Source: Bacteroidales bacterium
Lineage (GTDB): Bacteria > Bacteroidota > Bacteroidia > Bacteroidales > WCHB1-69
Direction: 5' to 3'
Assembly: GCA_031272025.1 (NCBI GenBank)
Contig: JAISUP010000020.1
Coordinates: 1-40,984, forward strand
Length of the DNA stretch: 40,984 bases
This document shows, piece after piece, positions 24,987-33,783 of this stretch. Under the pieces are notes generated by a model. It worked only from the letters and a program-made list of their open reading frames with translations. It had not been told where the DNA came from and did not search any database. The translations under genes were made by a program, and so were the position numbers. Within the stretch, counting starts at the first letter, position 1. Each line of letters opens with the position of its first letter.

Positions 24987-26172
24987 AATTATTATTGGCG
25001 GCAAGTCCGCCAAGAGATGTTTCCTTATAAAGCGATGGCAAATCATGTCCTGTATTTTTCATCGTGAGAATAGCCTTATCAAGGCTAATCAAGTGATTCC
25101 CGTCTGTGAGTGTGGCATAATAGCCGGCATCGACAGCACGCAAGGCGGCGAAGGCATTTCGTTCGATACATGGAATTTGCACCAGTCCATTCACGGGGTC
25201 ACAAGTAAGTCCGAGGTGATGTTCCAGACCCATTTCCGCGGCATATTCTATTTGTCGGGTAGAGCCGCCCAATAATTGACAAAGAGCCGCCGCCGCCATG
25301 GCACAAGCCGAGCCTACCTCCCCTTGACAGCCAACCTCTGCCCCACTCAAAGAGGCATTGTACTTAATGATATTGCCAATAAGTCCTGCTGTAGCAAGGG
25401 TATGCAACATTCTTTTTTCCGTGATCTCGTAAGAAAGGGTATGGCTATAAAGCACGGCGGGCAAAATTCCGCATGACCCGCAAGTAGGGGCAGTAACAAT
25501 TTGACTGCCGGATGCGTTTTCTTCGGCTACGGCAAAGGCAAAAGCCATAGTAAGATACCTTTCTCGCACCACGTTATTCATCCCATGCAGTTTGCTATAC
25601 ACCGAGGATGCTCTTCGCGGTAAATGCAGTCCCCCCGGCAAAGTACCCTCGTGGTCTAACCCGTGAAGAATGCTTGCTTGCATCGTTTGCCAACTTTCAG
25701 AAAGGAAATCCCAAATGTCGGGTCCTTCAAATTCGGCGACATATTCCCAAAGTTGTCTGGTTTTTAAATAGTTAAGAATATCATTCATCTTTTTAAGTGG
25801 GTAAATATTTTGGTCGGCTGCCCGTGTACCGTCCATGGAAATATCACCACCGCCAATACTAAAATATTTACGCGACAAGAGTAGGCTATCATCAGTCGTG
25901 TAGCCCATAAATTCCATACCATTCGGGTGTTCTTTGAGAAAAACAGCAGGTTGCCATTCTATGGTCAAGGGCAACGGGTAGAATTGTTTTAACAATACTT
26001 CATCGGTCAAATGTCCTTTTCCGGTAGCAGCCAAACTGCCGTAGAGGATGACCTTATAATGATTTGCCGCGGGGCAGTCGTGCAAAAAATCCTTTGCCGC
26101 GAAAGCGGGTCCCATCGTGTGAGAACTCGAAGGACCAAAACCCGTTTTGAAGATTTTTTTTATAGAATCCAT
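24973..26172 (-). CDS. sdaA: L-serine ammonia-lyase (L-serine dehydratase, single chain)
   Basis: [4Fe-4S] enzyme converting L-serine to pyruvate and ammonia. 399 residues with the alpha and beta domains fused. GPSSSHTMGP near the N-terminus is the substrate-binding segment. Conserved Cys occur in VTAPTCGSCGILPAVL, EVGCQGEVGSACAMAAAAL and GLTCDPVNGLVQIPCIERNA. It is 7 bp downstream of a sodium:solute symporter, which might import its substrate (inference from context only). Its last 14 bp overlap the convergent phosphopantetheinyl transferase gene. Confidence 0.95.
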   Translation of the reverse strand: MDSIKKIFKTGFGPSSSHTMGPAFAAKDFLHDCPAANHYKVILYGSLAATGKGHLTDEVLLKQFYPLPLTIEWQPAVFLKEHPNGMEFMGYTTDDSLLLSRKYFSIGGGDISMDGTRAADQNIYPLKKMNDILNYLKTRQLWEYVAEFEGPDIWDFLSESWQTMQASILHGLDHEGTLPGGLHLPRRASSVYSKLHGMNNVVRERYLTMAFAFAVAEENASGSQIVTAPTCGSCGILPAVLYSHTLSYEITEKRMLHTLATAGLIGNIIKYNASLSGAEVGCQGEVGSACAMAAAALCQLLGGSTRQIEYAAEMGLEHHLGLTCDPVNGLVQIPCIERNAFAALRAVDAGYYATLTDGNHLISLDKAILTMKNTGHDLPSLYKETSLGGLAANNNFNLL

Positions 26173-26179
26173 AAAATAA

Positions 26180-27649
26180 TTAAGAGATAGATTGTTTGTT
26201 CGGGTCCTTTATGCTATTGAGCCATAGCATAAAAAACGTGAACAAACCGTTGATTATTAATAATTCGAATCCAAATTCATAGCCGTGAAGAAGTGATTTT
26301 GAAAAAGAAGATAAGATAAAGCAAAATAGGGGAGATAATAGTGCAATCACGGGAACAAGCACAGGGTAGCGCGTTTTCCTGCGAGAAAAACCACCAAACG
26401 CGAATAAACCCAAAATAGGTCCATAGGTATAACTTGCCACGGTAAAAATAATGCGTATCAATGCATCATCATGATAGTGAGCGCAAACAATGATAATGAA
26501 AAGAAAAAGAACAGAGATAATCAGGTGTACGAGATAGCGGAAAAGAGTACGGGGACGTTCGCCATGAAAGCGGGTTTCTATGTGAAAAAGGTCGTAGCAA
26601 ACGGAAGTCGTGAGCGCGGTAAACGTGCCGTCTGCACTGGAAAATCCCGCGGCGATGAGTCCTATCACGAAAGTTCCCCCGACGAAAATACCTAAATGAT
26701 TGAACGCCAATTCCGGATAAATACCATCAGTAGGCATCCCTGTAAGCATGATACCATTTTGTCGCGCATAAAGCAACATCAACGCCCCAAGAAATAGAAA
26801 TAACGAATTTACTATAACCAATATGCCGGTAAAAGACATCATATTGAAACGTGCTTCGCGAAGGTTTTTACAGGAAAGGTTTTTTTGCATCATATCTTGG
26901 TCTAATCCTGTCATTGCTATCGTGATAAACATGCCTCCAAAAACTTGCTTTAAAAAATAGTCATGTTCGTGCCAATCTGTGTTAAAAAAGCGGGTATAAC
27001 CTGCCTCGTTCATAGCATACCATGTTTGAGACAAGTTGAAATTTAAGTCATTAAAAATAACGACAATAGTTAATATTAAAGCCAGTATCATGAAAGTGGT
27101 TTGCAAGGTATCTGTCCACACCACGGTTTTCACTCCCCCGCGGAAGGTATAAAGGGAGATGACTACTATCATAAAAGAGGCGGTAAGCCATACGGGGATT
27201 CCCCACGCGTTGAAGACAAAACGTTGCAACACAAAAATAACTAAATACATACGTAATGCGGACCCAGCCAAGCGGGATATGATAAAAAGCAAAGCCCCTG
27301 TTTTTTGCTCAACCTGTCCAAAACGACTGCCCAAATATTCATAAATGGAAGTTTGCCGTAACCGGTAATAAAGTGGTAAAAGTACAGTTATAATCACGAG
27401 ATAGCCTAAGATGTATCCCAGTACTACTCCAAAATACGAGAATTGTGTTGTCGCCACGTCCCCGGGCACCGACATGAAAGTAACCCCCGACAAAGAAGAC
27501 CCTATCATGCCGTAAGCGACTACAAACCAAGGGGATTTACGGTTGCCTGTGAAATAAGTCGTGTTTTTGCTACCGCGAGAAGTCGCCCACGAGATAACAA
27601 AAAGCAATAAAATATAGGAAATGAAAAAGCAAAGTATAATAAAACTCAT
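26180..27649 (-). CDS. Sodium:solute symporter family protein
   Basis: 489-residue inner-membrane transporter with about 13 hydrophobic helices. SSS-family features are GSSLSGVTFMSVPG in the first third (the sodium-site region), YYRLRQTSIYEYLGSRFG, SLYTFRGGVKTVVWTD and GLIAAGFSSADGTFTALTTS. The solute is not predictable; sialic acid, amino acids or short acids are all possible in this family. It lies between adk and sdaA with gaps of 17 and 7 bp, on the same strand. Confidence 0.92.
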   Translation of the reverse strand: MSFIILCFFISYILLLFVISWATSRGSKNTTYFTGNRKSPWFVVAYGMIGSSLSGVTFMSVPGDVATTQFSYFGVVLGYILGYLVIITVLLPLYYRLRQTSIYEYLGSRFGQVEQKTGALLFIISRLAGSALRMYLVIFVLQRFVFNAWGIPVWLTASFMIVVISLYTFRGGVKTVVWTDTLQTTFMILALILTIVVIFNDLNFNLSQTWYAMNEAGYTRFFNTDWHEHDYFLKQVFGGMFITIAMTGLDQDMMQKNLSCKNLREARFNMMSFTGILVIVNSLFLFLGALMLLYARQNGIMLTGMPTDGIYPELAFNHLGIFVGGTFVIGLIAAGFSSADGTFTALTTSVCYDLFHIETRFHGERPRTLFRYLVHLIISVLFLFIIIVCAHYHDDALIRIIFTVASYTYGPILGLFAFGGFSRRKTRYPVLVPVIALLSPLFCFILSSFSKSLLHGYEFGFELLIINGLFTFFMLWLNSIKDPNKQSIS

Positions 27650-27666
27650 ATATCTTATCCCGAATG

Positions 27667-28266
27667 TTATTCTTTGCTAAAATCACATTCCTGAATGGCA
27701 GTTTCTATATCGGCAAATACTTTCCCCGTGTGTTGCATTCCATTGATAATGCACAATTTATGTTGCATTTCGTAATAGGTCATCAAGGGTTCGGTAAGCG
27801 TGTAATAATTAGAAATCCGCTGTTTAACAATTTCTAAGGTATCGTCTGCCCTGTTTTCAATTTTTGCTCGTTGTAAAACTCTTTTTATAATTTCGGCATC
27901 ATCTACTTTAAGGCAGATAACCAAAGAAATAGTGATAGGTTTTTGATAATGAATGCCATCCATTTTCAGGGCTTGTTCTATGGTGCGCGGAACCCCGTCT
28001 AAAATAAAGCCTCTGGCTTCGGAAGCCTGTGTTATTCGTTGGTTTAAGAGGTCTAAGGTCAATTCGTCTGAGCAATAATTGCCTCTACTAATGGCTTTAT
28101 CTGCTTCTAATCCAATAGGGGTACGTGCTGATATCTCGTGTCGGAACATGGCACCGGTAGAGATATGGGTTAACCCGTATTCTTTTTGTATTAAAGCGGC
28201 TTGTGTCCCTTTTCCACAACCGGGGGCACCCAAAAGTACAATATTAAATAAATGCCTGTTATTCAT
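27667..28266 (-). CDS. adk: Adenylate kinase
   Basis: Interconverts ATP + AMP and 2 ADP. 199 residues with P-loop LLGAPGCGKGTQAAL, the NMP-binding segment ISTGAMFRHEI, FILDGVPRTIEQA and the late RADDTLEIVKQRI. The LID is short, the form usual in Bacteroidota (about 190 residues). Its start overlaps the end of hpt by 8 bp, so the two are translationally linked; hpt-adk adjacency is common in this phylum. Confidence 0.96.
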   Translation of the reverse strand: MNNRHLFNIVLLGAPGCGKGTQAALIQKEYGLTHISTGAMFRHEISARTPIGLEADKAISRGNYCSDELTLDLLNQRITQASEARGFILDGVPRTIEQALKMDGIHYQKPITISLVICLKVDDAEIIKRVLQRAKIENRADDTLEIVKQRISNYYTLTEPLMTYYEMQHKLCIINGMQHTGKVFADIETAIQECDFSKE

Positions 28267-28798
28267 TAATTACTTGATAAATGTCGTTATAATTTCTACC
28301 CAAACCATTGTAATCCAGACCTCTACCTACAATAAAACGAGACGGGATAGTTAGCGCGACATAATGAATCGGATAATTTTTCTTATAACTATCCGGTTTA
28401 AAAGTCATGGTAGCCATACGAACATCGCGAGGTTGCATATTTTCCAGCATCTTAACAATATATTCGTAGGTAAGTCCCGTATCCACGATGTCCTCCAAAA
28501 TAATGATTCGTCTGTTTTTCACGTTTTCTTTTATTCCTAATTGTTCTTGAAGAATTCCGGTGGAACCGGTTCCTTCATAAGAAGATAATTTAATGCACGA
28601 CATCGTGAAATCAATAGTCAAGTGCCGAAACAAATCTACCGCGAAAAACATTGCCCCGTTAAGAGTTACCAAAAAGAGGGGCACATCATCCCGATATTCC
28701 TCATTGATTTGTAGTGCCGTTGTTTCTATAGCCATATCAATGGTTTGACTATCAATAAATTTTTCAAATTGTTTATCTCCTACCGTGATAATATCCAT
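28259..28798 (-). CDS. hpt: Hypoxanthine phosphoribosyltransferase
   Basis: Purine salvage: hypoxanthine or guanine plus PRPP to IMP or GMP. 179 residues with the PRPP loop RRIIILEDIVDTGLTY (about 95-110), the early LNGAMFFAVDLFRHL loop, and FIVGRGLDYNGLGRNYNDIY near the C-terminus. It begins 39 bp after the TonB-dependent receptor and overlaps adk. No promoter box is visible in that gap, so read-through from upstream is likely. Confidence 0.95.
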   Translation of the reverse strand: MDIITVGDKQFEKFIDSQTIDMAIETTALQINEEYRDDVPLFLVTLNGAMFFAVDLFRHLTIDFTMSCIKLSSYEGTGSTGILQEQLGIKENVKNRRIIILEDIVDTGLTYEYIVKMLENMQPRDVRMATMTFKPDSYKKNYPIHYVALTIPSRFIVGRGLDYNGLGRNYNDIYQVINE

Positions 28799-28837
28799 GA
28801 TAAGGTATTCGTATATCTATTTTATGAATAATATGAT

Positions 28838-31360
28838 TTACATTTGAAAGTTGATGGCAGCATAAAAAGTAGTACCGTAGGCATAGTAATACTTGTTTTG
28901 AAATTTATCCACGTTGTATTCCCTGTAATCAAAACGATATTGTTCCCACGCGGTTGTTATCAAATTTTTGTTGTTCAATATGTTGGTAACGCTCACGTTA
29001 AATCCGATATTATATTTATTTTTAATGCGCCACGATTTACTGATAGAAGCATCGAGCGTGAATTGACCTTTGAGTTTGGTTTGAGCGGCAATTAATTGAT
29101 AGGCTTCTTCGTCAAGGGTTCCGCGTGCGGATTCCGTGCGTCTCTCGGGGTTGAGGTCGCAATATATCTTGTCAAAATAATTAGCATTGATATTTACCCA
29201 CCAATAGTCGTGATTGAATTTTATTCCTGCCGTTGCTGCTACTTGCGGGGTGCCGGCTACGTGATAGTTTTTCCAATACACCACACGGTTTTCGGCAATG
29301 TTGTTATCTCCAAGAATATCATAGCCGTTCTCGGCGTTCATCGAAACTTCGGGACGGCTCGTGTAGCGATAGTCGCCCCAATTTCCCGCGAGGACGAGGC
29401 TAAACATCGACCCCATCTTTATTTCCGTTCCCAATTCTATCCCCCAATTTCGTTGGTCTATGTTTTTCATGGAGTAATTGACCATCGAGGCATAGTCGTC
29501 ATGATAAAAACTGACGAGTTTGGTCTGATTGTTGATTTGTGCGATGAAAGCCGTGAGACGCGCTTTCATGAATGGATAGTTCATGATATAAGAAAAATCG
29601 GCAGATGCAATTTGGGTACTTTGCAAATTATCCACGTAGGTATTCCTGATGCGCGGGGCAATGAAAGCATTGAGAATACTGGGGGCTTCTGTTCCATAAG
29701 TTCCATTTAATACTAAATAGTTACGACCTGTAATTTTTTGTGTCCACCCTGCTTTAAAAGCATAATCTATAAAAACTTTTGTTTTTGAATCCCCGTAAGA
29801 ATCATCCGGGAAACGCCCGTTTTGCATGTGTCCGGTTCTCCAATATTGGGTACCTTTCAGTTCCAACCCCGCGTGAAACTCGAATAACTTATATGTAAAT
29901 TCGGACATTGCCCATGCCATTTCCTTAAAGATATTATAGGTATAATCATAGCCAAACACGTCTCCTTTGGAAAGATGACTGTCTTTGTAATTTACAGCAC
30001 CTTCTTTGATATTATTAAAGGTAACATCATCGTTTTCGGGGTAATCGCCTTCGGAATATTTGTCGTTATCAATCCAGTACGCACCTCCGAGCAAATCGTT
30101 GATGGTTTTGTAATTGCGTTGTTTCATGCCACGTGCGTCTATGCCCGCGGAGAGTTTGATATTTTGGGAGATATTGGCTACGAGATTTGAGGCTCCCCCG
30201 AATTGGAAATGGTCATAAATTCTGTTTTCCACCATGTATTGCGCCCTGTTGCCTGATGCGGCTGCCGTTTGATTTACTTCGTACATGTGGTCCCAGTCAA
30301 TTTGTCTTACATTAACATTATTTTGCCATTGGTCGGCAATATAAGCGGCAAGGGCTGGATTTTCTTTTTGATAACTGGGCAAATAACGATAATAATCAGG
30401 TCTCGGGTCAGGTACGTCATTCCAATTCAGGGCTGTAGTACTGTTTCTGCCAAAGGTAGTGGCAAGGGTAGACGTGAGCACAACCTTGTTGTTGTCGGGG
30501 GTAAAATAATGCGTGAGCATGATAAGAGGTTCGTGTACCGTGCGCACACGGGCATTGCGCATCTTGTTATTATACCAGCCCCAATTGGGATTGTAGTAAT
30601 TGGTGCCCGTGAGATCGTAGGCTTCCTGTACCGAGTTGCCTTGCACGCTTCGTTGAACAGGTGCTCCTAAAACGGTAAGATTGAGCGAATGTTGTTCATT
30701 TATTTTTTTCTCACCCGACAAGAAATAAGATACCCCGTTATAGAGCGATCCGTCCACGTATGCCAATGAACTACCAAAACGAGTGGATAACGATCCCGTG
30801 AAAGCCCAACCACTTTTGAGTAGTCCCGTGCTGCCCGTGAACATGAGGCGGTGAGTATAAGTCCGGTTGCTTATCGAGTACGTTGCACGAATTTGTTTCC
30901 GGTAAGACGAGGCACGTGTACTATAGTTGGTTGCACCGCCCATACCTCCAAACGTGAAAGAAGTCGCGTTATTGCCGGTAACGGTTTCGGGGTAACGCAT
31001 CACGTGATTTAGCCCCCCCCATTCCGAGTAAGTTGGACGTCCTGTTACTAAACTATTCATCAAAAAATTATTCACGCACACGTCTTCAAAACTGTTGTCT
31101 AATCCCCGTTCCCTAAAATAGGCAATGCTAAACGTGTAACCCGTGATCGCGCTATACACGTCCCGCGAAGAATGTAACAGTCCAGGAATAAAATTACTGG
31201 TACCCGCGTCATCGTCTTCTTGGTCATCGTCTTCCGAAATTCGTTGTTCTTCCAATGCCGGCATTTGTCTTGTGCTGTCGGGCATTACTTTGTCTTCTTG
31301 TGAATATGCCTGTGCCCATAACAGCAAGATACCCGCGAAAAGTATACCTATTTTTCTCAT
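28838..31360 (-). CDS. TonB-dependent outer-membrane receptor
   Basis: 840 residues. A signal peptide (MRKIGILFAGILLLWAQAYS, cleaved near residue 20) is followed by an acidic patch (EDDDQEDDDAG), a plug-like region (about 55-200) with GGMGGATNYSTRAS, and a barrel of alternating strands ending in aromatic FYAAINFQM. The carboxypeptidase-regulatory-like domain at the N-terminus of many Bacteroidota receptors is missing, and no SusD partner is nearby. That argues against a glycan-utilisation SusC and for iron, vitamin or other small-ligand uptake, or for a related barrel. A clear TonB box was not identified. Confidence 0.78.
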   Translation of the reverse strand: MRKIGILFAGILLLWAQAYSQEDKVMPDSTRQMPALEEQRISEDDDQEDDDAGTSNFIPGLLHSSRDVYSAITGYTFSIAYFRERGLDNSFEDVCVNNFLMNSLVTGRPTYSEWGGLNHVMRYPETVTGNNATSFTFGGMGGATNYSTRASSYRKQIRATYSISNRTYTHRLMFTGSTGLLKSGWAFTGSLSTRFGSSLAYVDGSLYNGVSYFLSGEKKINEQHSLNLTVLGAPVQRSVQGNSVQEAYDLTGTNYYNPNWGWYNNKMRNARVRTVHEPLIMLTHYFTPDNNKVVLTSTLATTFGRNSTTALNWNDVPDPRPDYYRYLPSYQKENPALAAYIADQWQNNVNVRQIDWDHMYEVNQTAAASGNRAQYMVENRIYDHFQFGGASNLVANISQNIKLSAGIDARGMKQRNYKTINDLLGGAYWIDNDKYSEGDYPENDDVTFNNIKEGAVNYKDSHLSKGDVFGYDYTYNIFKEMAWAMSEFTYKLFEFHAGLELKGTQYWRTGHMQNGRFPDDSYGDSKTKVFIDYAFKAGWTQKITGRNYLVLNGTYGTEAPSILNAFIAPRIRNTYVDNLQSTQIASADFSYIMNYPFMKARLTAFIAQINNQTKLVSFYHDDYASMVNYSMKNIDQRNWGIELGTEIKMGSMFSLVLAGNWGDYRYTSRPEVSMNAENGYDILGDNNIAENRVVYWKNYHVAGTPQVAATAGIKFNHDYWWVNINANYFDKIYCDLNPERRTESARGTLDEEAYQLIAAQTKLKGQFTLDASISKSWRIKNKYNIGFNVSVTNILNNKNLITTAWEQYRFDYREYNVDKFQNKYYYAYGTTFYAAINFQM

Positions 31361-31396
31361 GATTTTTTCAATTTGATTTTATATAAAATAAAAATG

Positions 31397-31404
31397 CAAA
31401 GTTA
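31397..31404 (-). promoter_or_regulatory. -7 promoter box of the TonB-dependent receptor
   Basis: The minus strand reads TAACTTTG, followed by CA, 37 bp before the receptor ATG. The same unit may carry hpt, adk, the symporter and sdaA, since no other box stands out down to 24973. Confidence 0.6.
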
Positions 31405-31496
31405 CATTATTTTTTTGAAACAATAAAAAAATCAGAAAAAAGTTTATCTATAAAATTTATAATTACCAAAAAACGGGAAGTTTTGATATGCTCATA

Positions 31497-31529
31497 AAAA
31501 TAGATATGCACCCGATTGAGTGCATATCT
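31497..31529 (-). terminator. Terminator of rplU-rpmA
   Basis: AGATATGCAC (31502-31511) and GTGCATATCT (31520-31529) form a perfect 10-bp stem with an 8-nt loop. On the minus strand it is followed by ATTTTT. It sits 36 bp past the rpmA stop. Confidence 0.8.
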
Positions 31530-31564
31530 CGACAAATTTTATGAAAAAAACAATTACCCACAAA

Positions 31565-31837
31565 TTATGCTTGGGCGGTTTCCGTGAGCGGGCATACAGA
31601 AACAAAAGATTTTCCTTGCGCTCTCTTTTTAAAAACCACCGTACCGTCTATTAATGAGAATAAGGTATGGTCTTTACCCATTCCCACGTTTAGCCCCGGA
31701 TAGTGTACCGTACCTCTTTGTCTAACGATAATATTTCCGGCACGGACGGCTTGTCCGCCAAATATTTTTACTCCTAATCGTTTGCTTTCGGATTCACGAC
31801 CGTTTTGTGAACTACCGACACCTTTTTTATGAGCCAT
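31565..31837 (-). CDS. rpmA: 50S ribosomal protein L27
   Basis: 90 residues starting [20 protein letters not shown], the family's N-terminal tail that reaches the peptidyl-transferase centre, followed by [20 protein letters not shown] and [20 protein letters not shown]. The N-terminus shows no Firmicutes-style cleavable extension. It follows rplU by 39 bp, the universal L21-L27 order, and ends at a strong hairpin. Confidence 0.98.
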   Translation of the reverse strand: MAHKKGVGSSQNGRESESKRLGVKIFGGQAVRAGNIIVRQRGTVHYPGLNVGMGKDHTLFSLIDGTVVFKKRAQGKSFVSVCPLTETAQA

Positions 31838-31876
31838 ACTTCTATAATTTTTTTATGTTAATTACTCCGTGAATTT

Positions 31877-32188
31877 TTAAAGAATGATATCATCTATTTT
31901 AATCGCAGTTAAATACTGACGGTGCCCATTCATTTTTTGGTAACTTTTTCTTCGTTTTTTCTTAAAAACGAGTACTTTTTCACCTTTTAAATGGTTTACC
32001 ACCGTAGCAGTAACCGATGCCCCTTGTAACGTTGGGGTACCTACTTTAACCACACCATCCGTATCTGCCAATAGAACACGGTCGAAAGTTACTTGTGAAC
32101 CTTCATCAGCTTTTAGGCGATGAACAAAGACTTTATTGTCTTTTTCAATCTTAAATTGTTGCCCTGCTATTTCTACAATCGCGTACAT
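31877..32188 (-). CDS. rplU: 50S ribosomal protein L21
   Basis: 103 residues, MYAIVEIAGQQFKIEKDNKV at the start and the family motif KVLVFKKKRRKSYQKMNGHRQ near the C-terminus. It binds 23S rRNA next to L20. Transcription is from the box at 32224-32231, divergent from infC. The leader has no Shine-Dalgarno sequence. Confidence 0.98.
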   Translation of the reverse strand: MYAIVEIAGQQFKIEKDNKVFVHRLKADEGSQVTFDRVLLADTDGVVKVGTPTLQGASVTATVVNHLKGEKVLVFKKKRRKSYQKMNGHRQYLTAIKIDDIIL

Positions 32189-32223
32189 TTAACTTAATTT
32201 TTTTGTTATCAAATTTTGGGCTG

Positions 32224-32231
32224 CAAAGATA
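32224..32231 (-). promoter_or_regulatory. -7 promoter box of rplU-rpmA
   Basis: The minus strand reads TATCTTTGCAGCC, 36 bp before the rplU ATG. The infC promoter on the other strand carries the same TATCTTTGCAGCC string. Confidence 0.75.
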
Positions 32232-32370
32232 CAATTTTTTTTGAAATGAGTAACCGCATGTCTTTTTTCTTCCAAATTATTTTTTCATTTTCATCATAAA
32301 AAAAAATTAAATATTGAATATCAACACGAAAAAGTTTTAGATATTTGTATTTTACTAAAGAAAAAAGTTG

Positions 32371-32378
32371 TATCTTTG
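32371..32378 (+). promoter_or_regulatory. -7 promoter box of infC-rpmI-rplT
   Basis: TATCTTTG followed by CAGCC, with TTTG about 23 bp upstream. The transcript should start near 32385 and reach the infC Shine-Dalgarno at 32425-32430. Between this box and the rplU box the spacer is A/T-rich with nothing else seen. Confidence 0.75.
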
Positions 32379-32438
32379 CAGCCGTTTTTATAATAAAAGT
32401 ATTAATCCATTATTTATTTTTAGAAAGGAGACCAAGAT

Positions 32439-32999
32439 ATCGTTACGCAAATTAACAGGCCTTTTCAGCGAAGAGGTGCGCCCCCGAAAAAAGAGGCTGC
32501 CCATAAAATTAACCACTATATAAACTCGCTTGTGGTGAGGGTAGTTGGTGATAATATGGAACCGGTAATTGTTTCCCTGCGGGAGGCTCTATCGTTAGCA
32601 GAGCAAGCGGGATTAGACTTAGTAGAAATTTCCCCACAAGCCAACCCGCCTGTTTGTAAAATCATGGATTACCAAAAATTTATCTATGAACAAAAGCGTA
32701 AACAAAAGGAAATTAAAGCAAAATCGGCAAAAGTAGTGATCAAAGAAATACGTTTGGGACCACAAACCGATGAGCATGATTTCGAGTTTAAGAGTAATCA
32801 TGCTATTCGTTTTCTTAAAGAAGGTTGTAAAGTGAAAGTGGACGTGTTCTTCAAAGGACGTTCTATTGTATATAAAGATCAAGGAGAACTTATCCTGCTT
32901 AAATTCGCGAAAGCAGTAGAAGAATATGGCAAACCCGAACAAATGCCTAAATTAGAAGGCAAACGAATGATCATGATTCTTAATCCTGTTAAAAAGTAA
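32439..32999 (+). CDS. infC: Translation initiation factor IF-3, non-AUG start
   Basis: Keeps subunits apart and checks start-codon and initiator-tRNA pairing. From GTG 32532 alone the protein would lack the conserved N-terminus. The frame upstream, open to a TAG at 32421-32423, encodes QINRPFQRRGAPPKKEAAHK then INHYINSLVVRVVGDN, which matches known IF-3 beginnings. No ATG, GTG, TTG or CTG occurs in frame there. AAAGGAG (32424-32430) sits 8 bp before ATC 32439, the preferred start; ATT 32451 is the alternative. Core motifs are LDLVEISPQANPPVCKIMDY and VKVDVFFKGRSIVYKDQGE. The predicted protein is 186 residues. The non-AUG start suggests AUU-type autoregulation as known for E. coli infC. Confidence 0.93.
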   Translation: MVTQINRPFQRRGAPPKKEAAHKINHYINSLVVRVVGDNMEPVIVSLREALSLAEQAGLDLVEISPQANPPVCKIMDYQKFIYEQKRKQKEIKAKSAKVVIKEIRLGPQTDEHDFEFKSNHAIRFLKEGCKVKVDVFFKGRSIVYKDQGELILLKFAKAVEEYGKPEQMPKLEGKRMIMILNPVKK

Positions 33000-33043
33000 A
33001 TCGTTAAACTCTAAATATTCATCTTTAAAAAAATTAAAAAAAA

Positions 33044-33241
33044 ATGCCAAAAATTAAAACAAAATCGGCTGCCAAAAAAAGGTTCAGCCTTACCGGCACA
33101 GGCAAAGTAAAAAGACATCATGCCTATCACAGTCATATTTTGACCAAAAAGTCCACGAAACGGAAACGTAACTTGGCTTATTCGGTGATAGCAGAGAAAA
33201 ACAACGAGCGTAGCATCAAACAGATGCTTGGCGTGTGCTAA
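33044..33241 (+). CDS. rpmI: 50S ribosomal protein L35
   Basis: 65 residues, [20 protein letters not shown] then [20 protein letters not shown], the full L35 signature. It lies 44 bp after infC and 101 bp before rplT in the conserved infC-rpmI-rplT order. Its leader is A-rich with no Shine-Dalgarno sequence. Confidence 0.98.
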   Translation: MPKIKTKSAAKKRFSLTGTGKVKRHHAYHSHILTKKSTKRKRNLAYSVIAEKNNERSIKQMLGVC

Positions 33242-33342
33242 ATTTTATTCAATTAAGTATTCATTCATTAATCATTACTGTCAGCAAAAAAAAAGAGTTT
33301 TTCAAAGAGAGAAGCCGCTGAAGTGAAAAGAAAGGAGAAAAA

Positions 33343-33687
33343 ATGTCAAGATCAGTTAATCATGTGGCGTCGAGAGCACGCCGAAAAAAGATTTTGAAAC
33401 GCACCAAAGGATACTTTGGAAAGCGTAAGAATGTGTGGACCGTGGCGAAAAACACGTGGGAGAAAGGGCAGCAATATGCCTACCGCGACCGTAAGAACAA
33501 GAAACGGGCGTTCCGTAGTTTGTGGATTACCCGCATCAATGCAGGAGTTCGCGAACACGGTTTGTCTTATTCGGCTTTTATCGGGCTATTAGGAAAAAAA
33601 GGGGTGCAACTCAACCGCAAAACCCTTGCCGACCTCGCCATGAACCAACCACAAGCATTCAAGGCTATCGTAGATCTGGTGAAATAA
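33343..33687 (+). CDS. rplT: 50S ribosomal protein L20
   Basis: 114 residues: [20 protein letters not shown], then [20 protein letters not shown] and a C-terminal globular part with [20 protein letters not shown]. It is needed early in 50S assembly and is known in other bacteria to repress its own operon. AAAGGAG lies 6 bp before the ATG. The 101-bp gap upstream has no clear promoter box, so it is read with infC and rpmI. Confidence 0.98.
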   Translation: MSRSVNHVASRARRKKILKRTKGYFGKRKNVWTVAKNTWEKGQQYAYRDRKNKKRAFRSLWITRINAGVREHGLSYSAFIGLLGKKGVQLNRKTLADLAMNQPQAFKAIVDLVK

Positions 33688-33723
33688 ACCACTTGCACGA
33701 GAAGATAACACGAGTTTAACGAC

Positions 33724-33758
33724 AAGCCGTCTTAAAGAAAACTTTGAGACGGCTTTTG
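33724..33758 (+). terminator. Terminator of infC-rpmI-rplT
   Basis: A 14-bp stem (33724-33737 with 33742-33755, one G-U pair) and an AAAA loop are followed by TTGTTTT. The GC-rich part is AGCCGTCT with AGACGGCT. It sits 37 bp past the rplT stop and 25 bp before the convergent wecB end. Confidence 0.9.
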
Positions 33759-33783
33759 TTTTATGACACGTTCTTTTACAAAA

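Noticed and set aside
28844-30670. Several plus-strand frames of 70-204 codons opposite the TonB receptor
   Set aside because: Antisense shadows of the receptor gene without promoters or plausible protein sequence.
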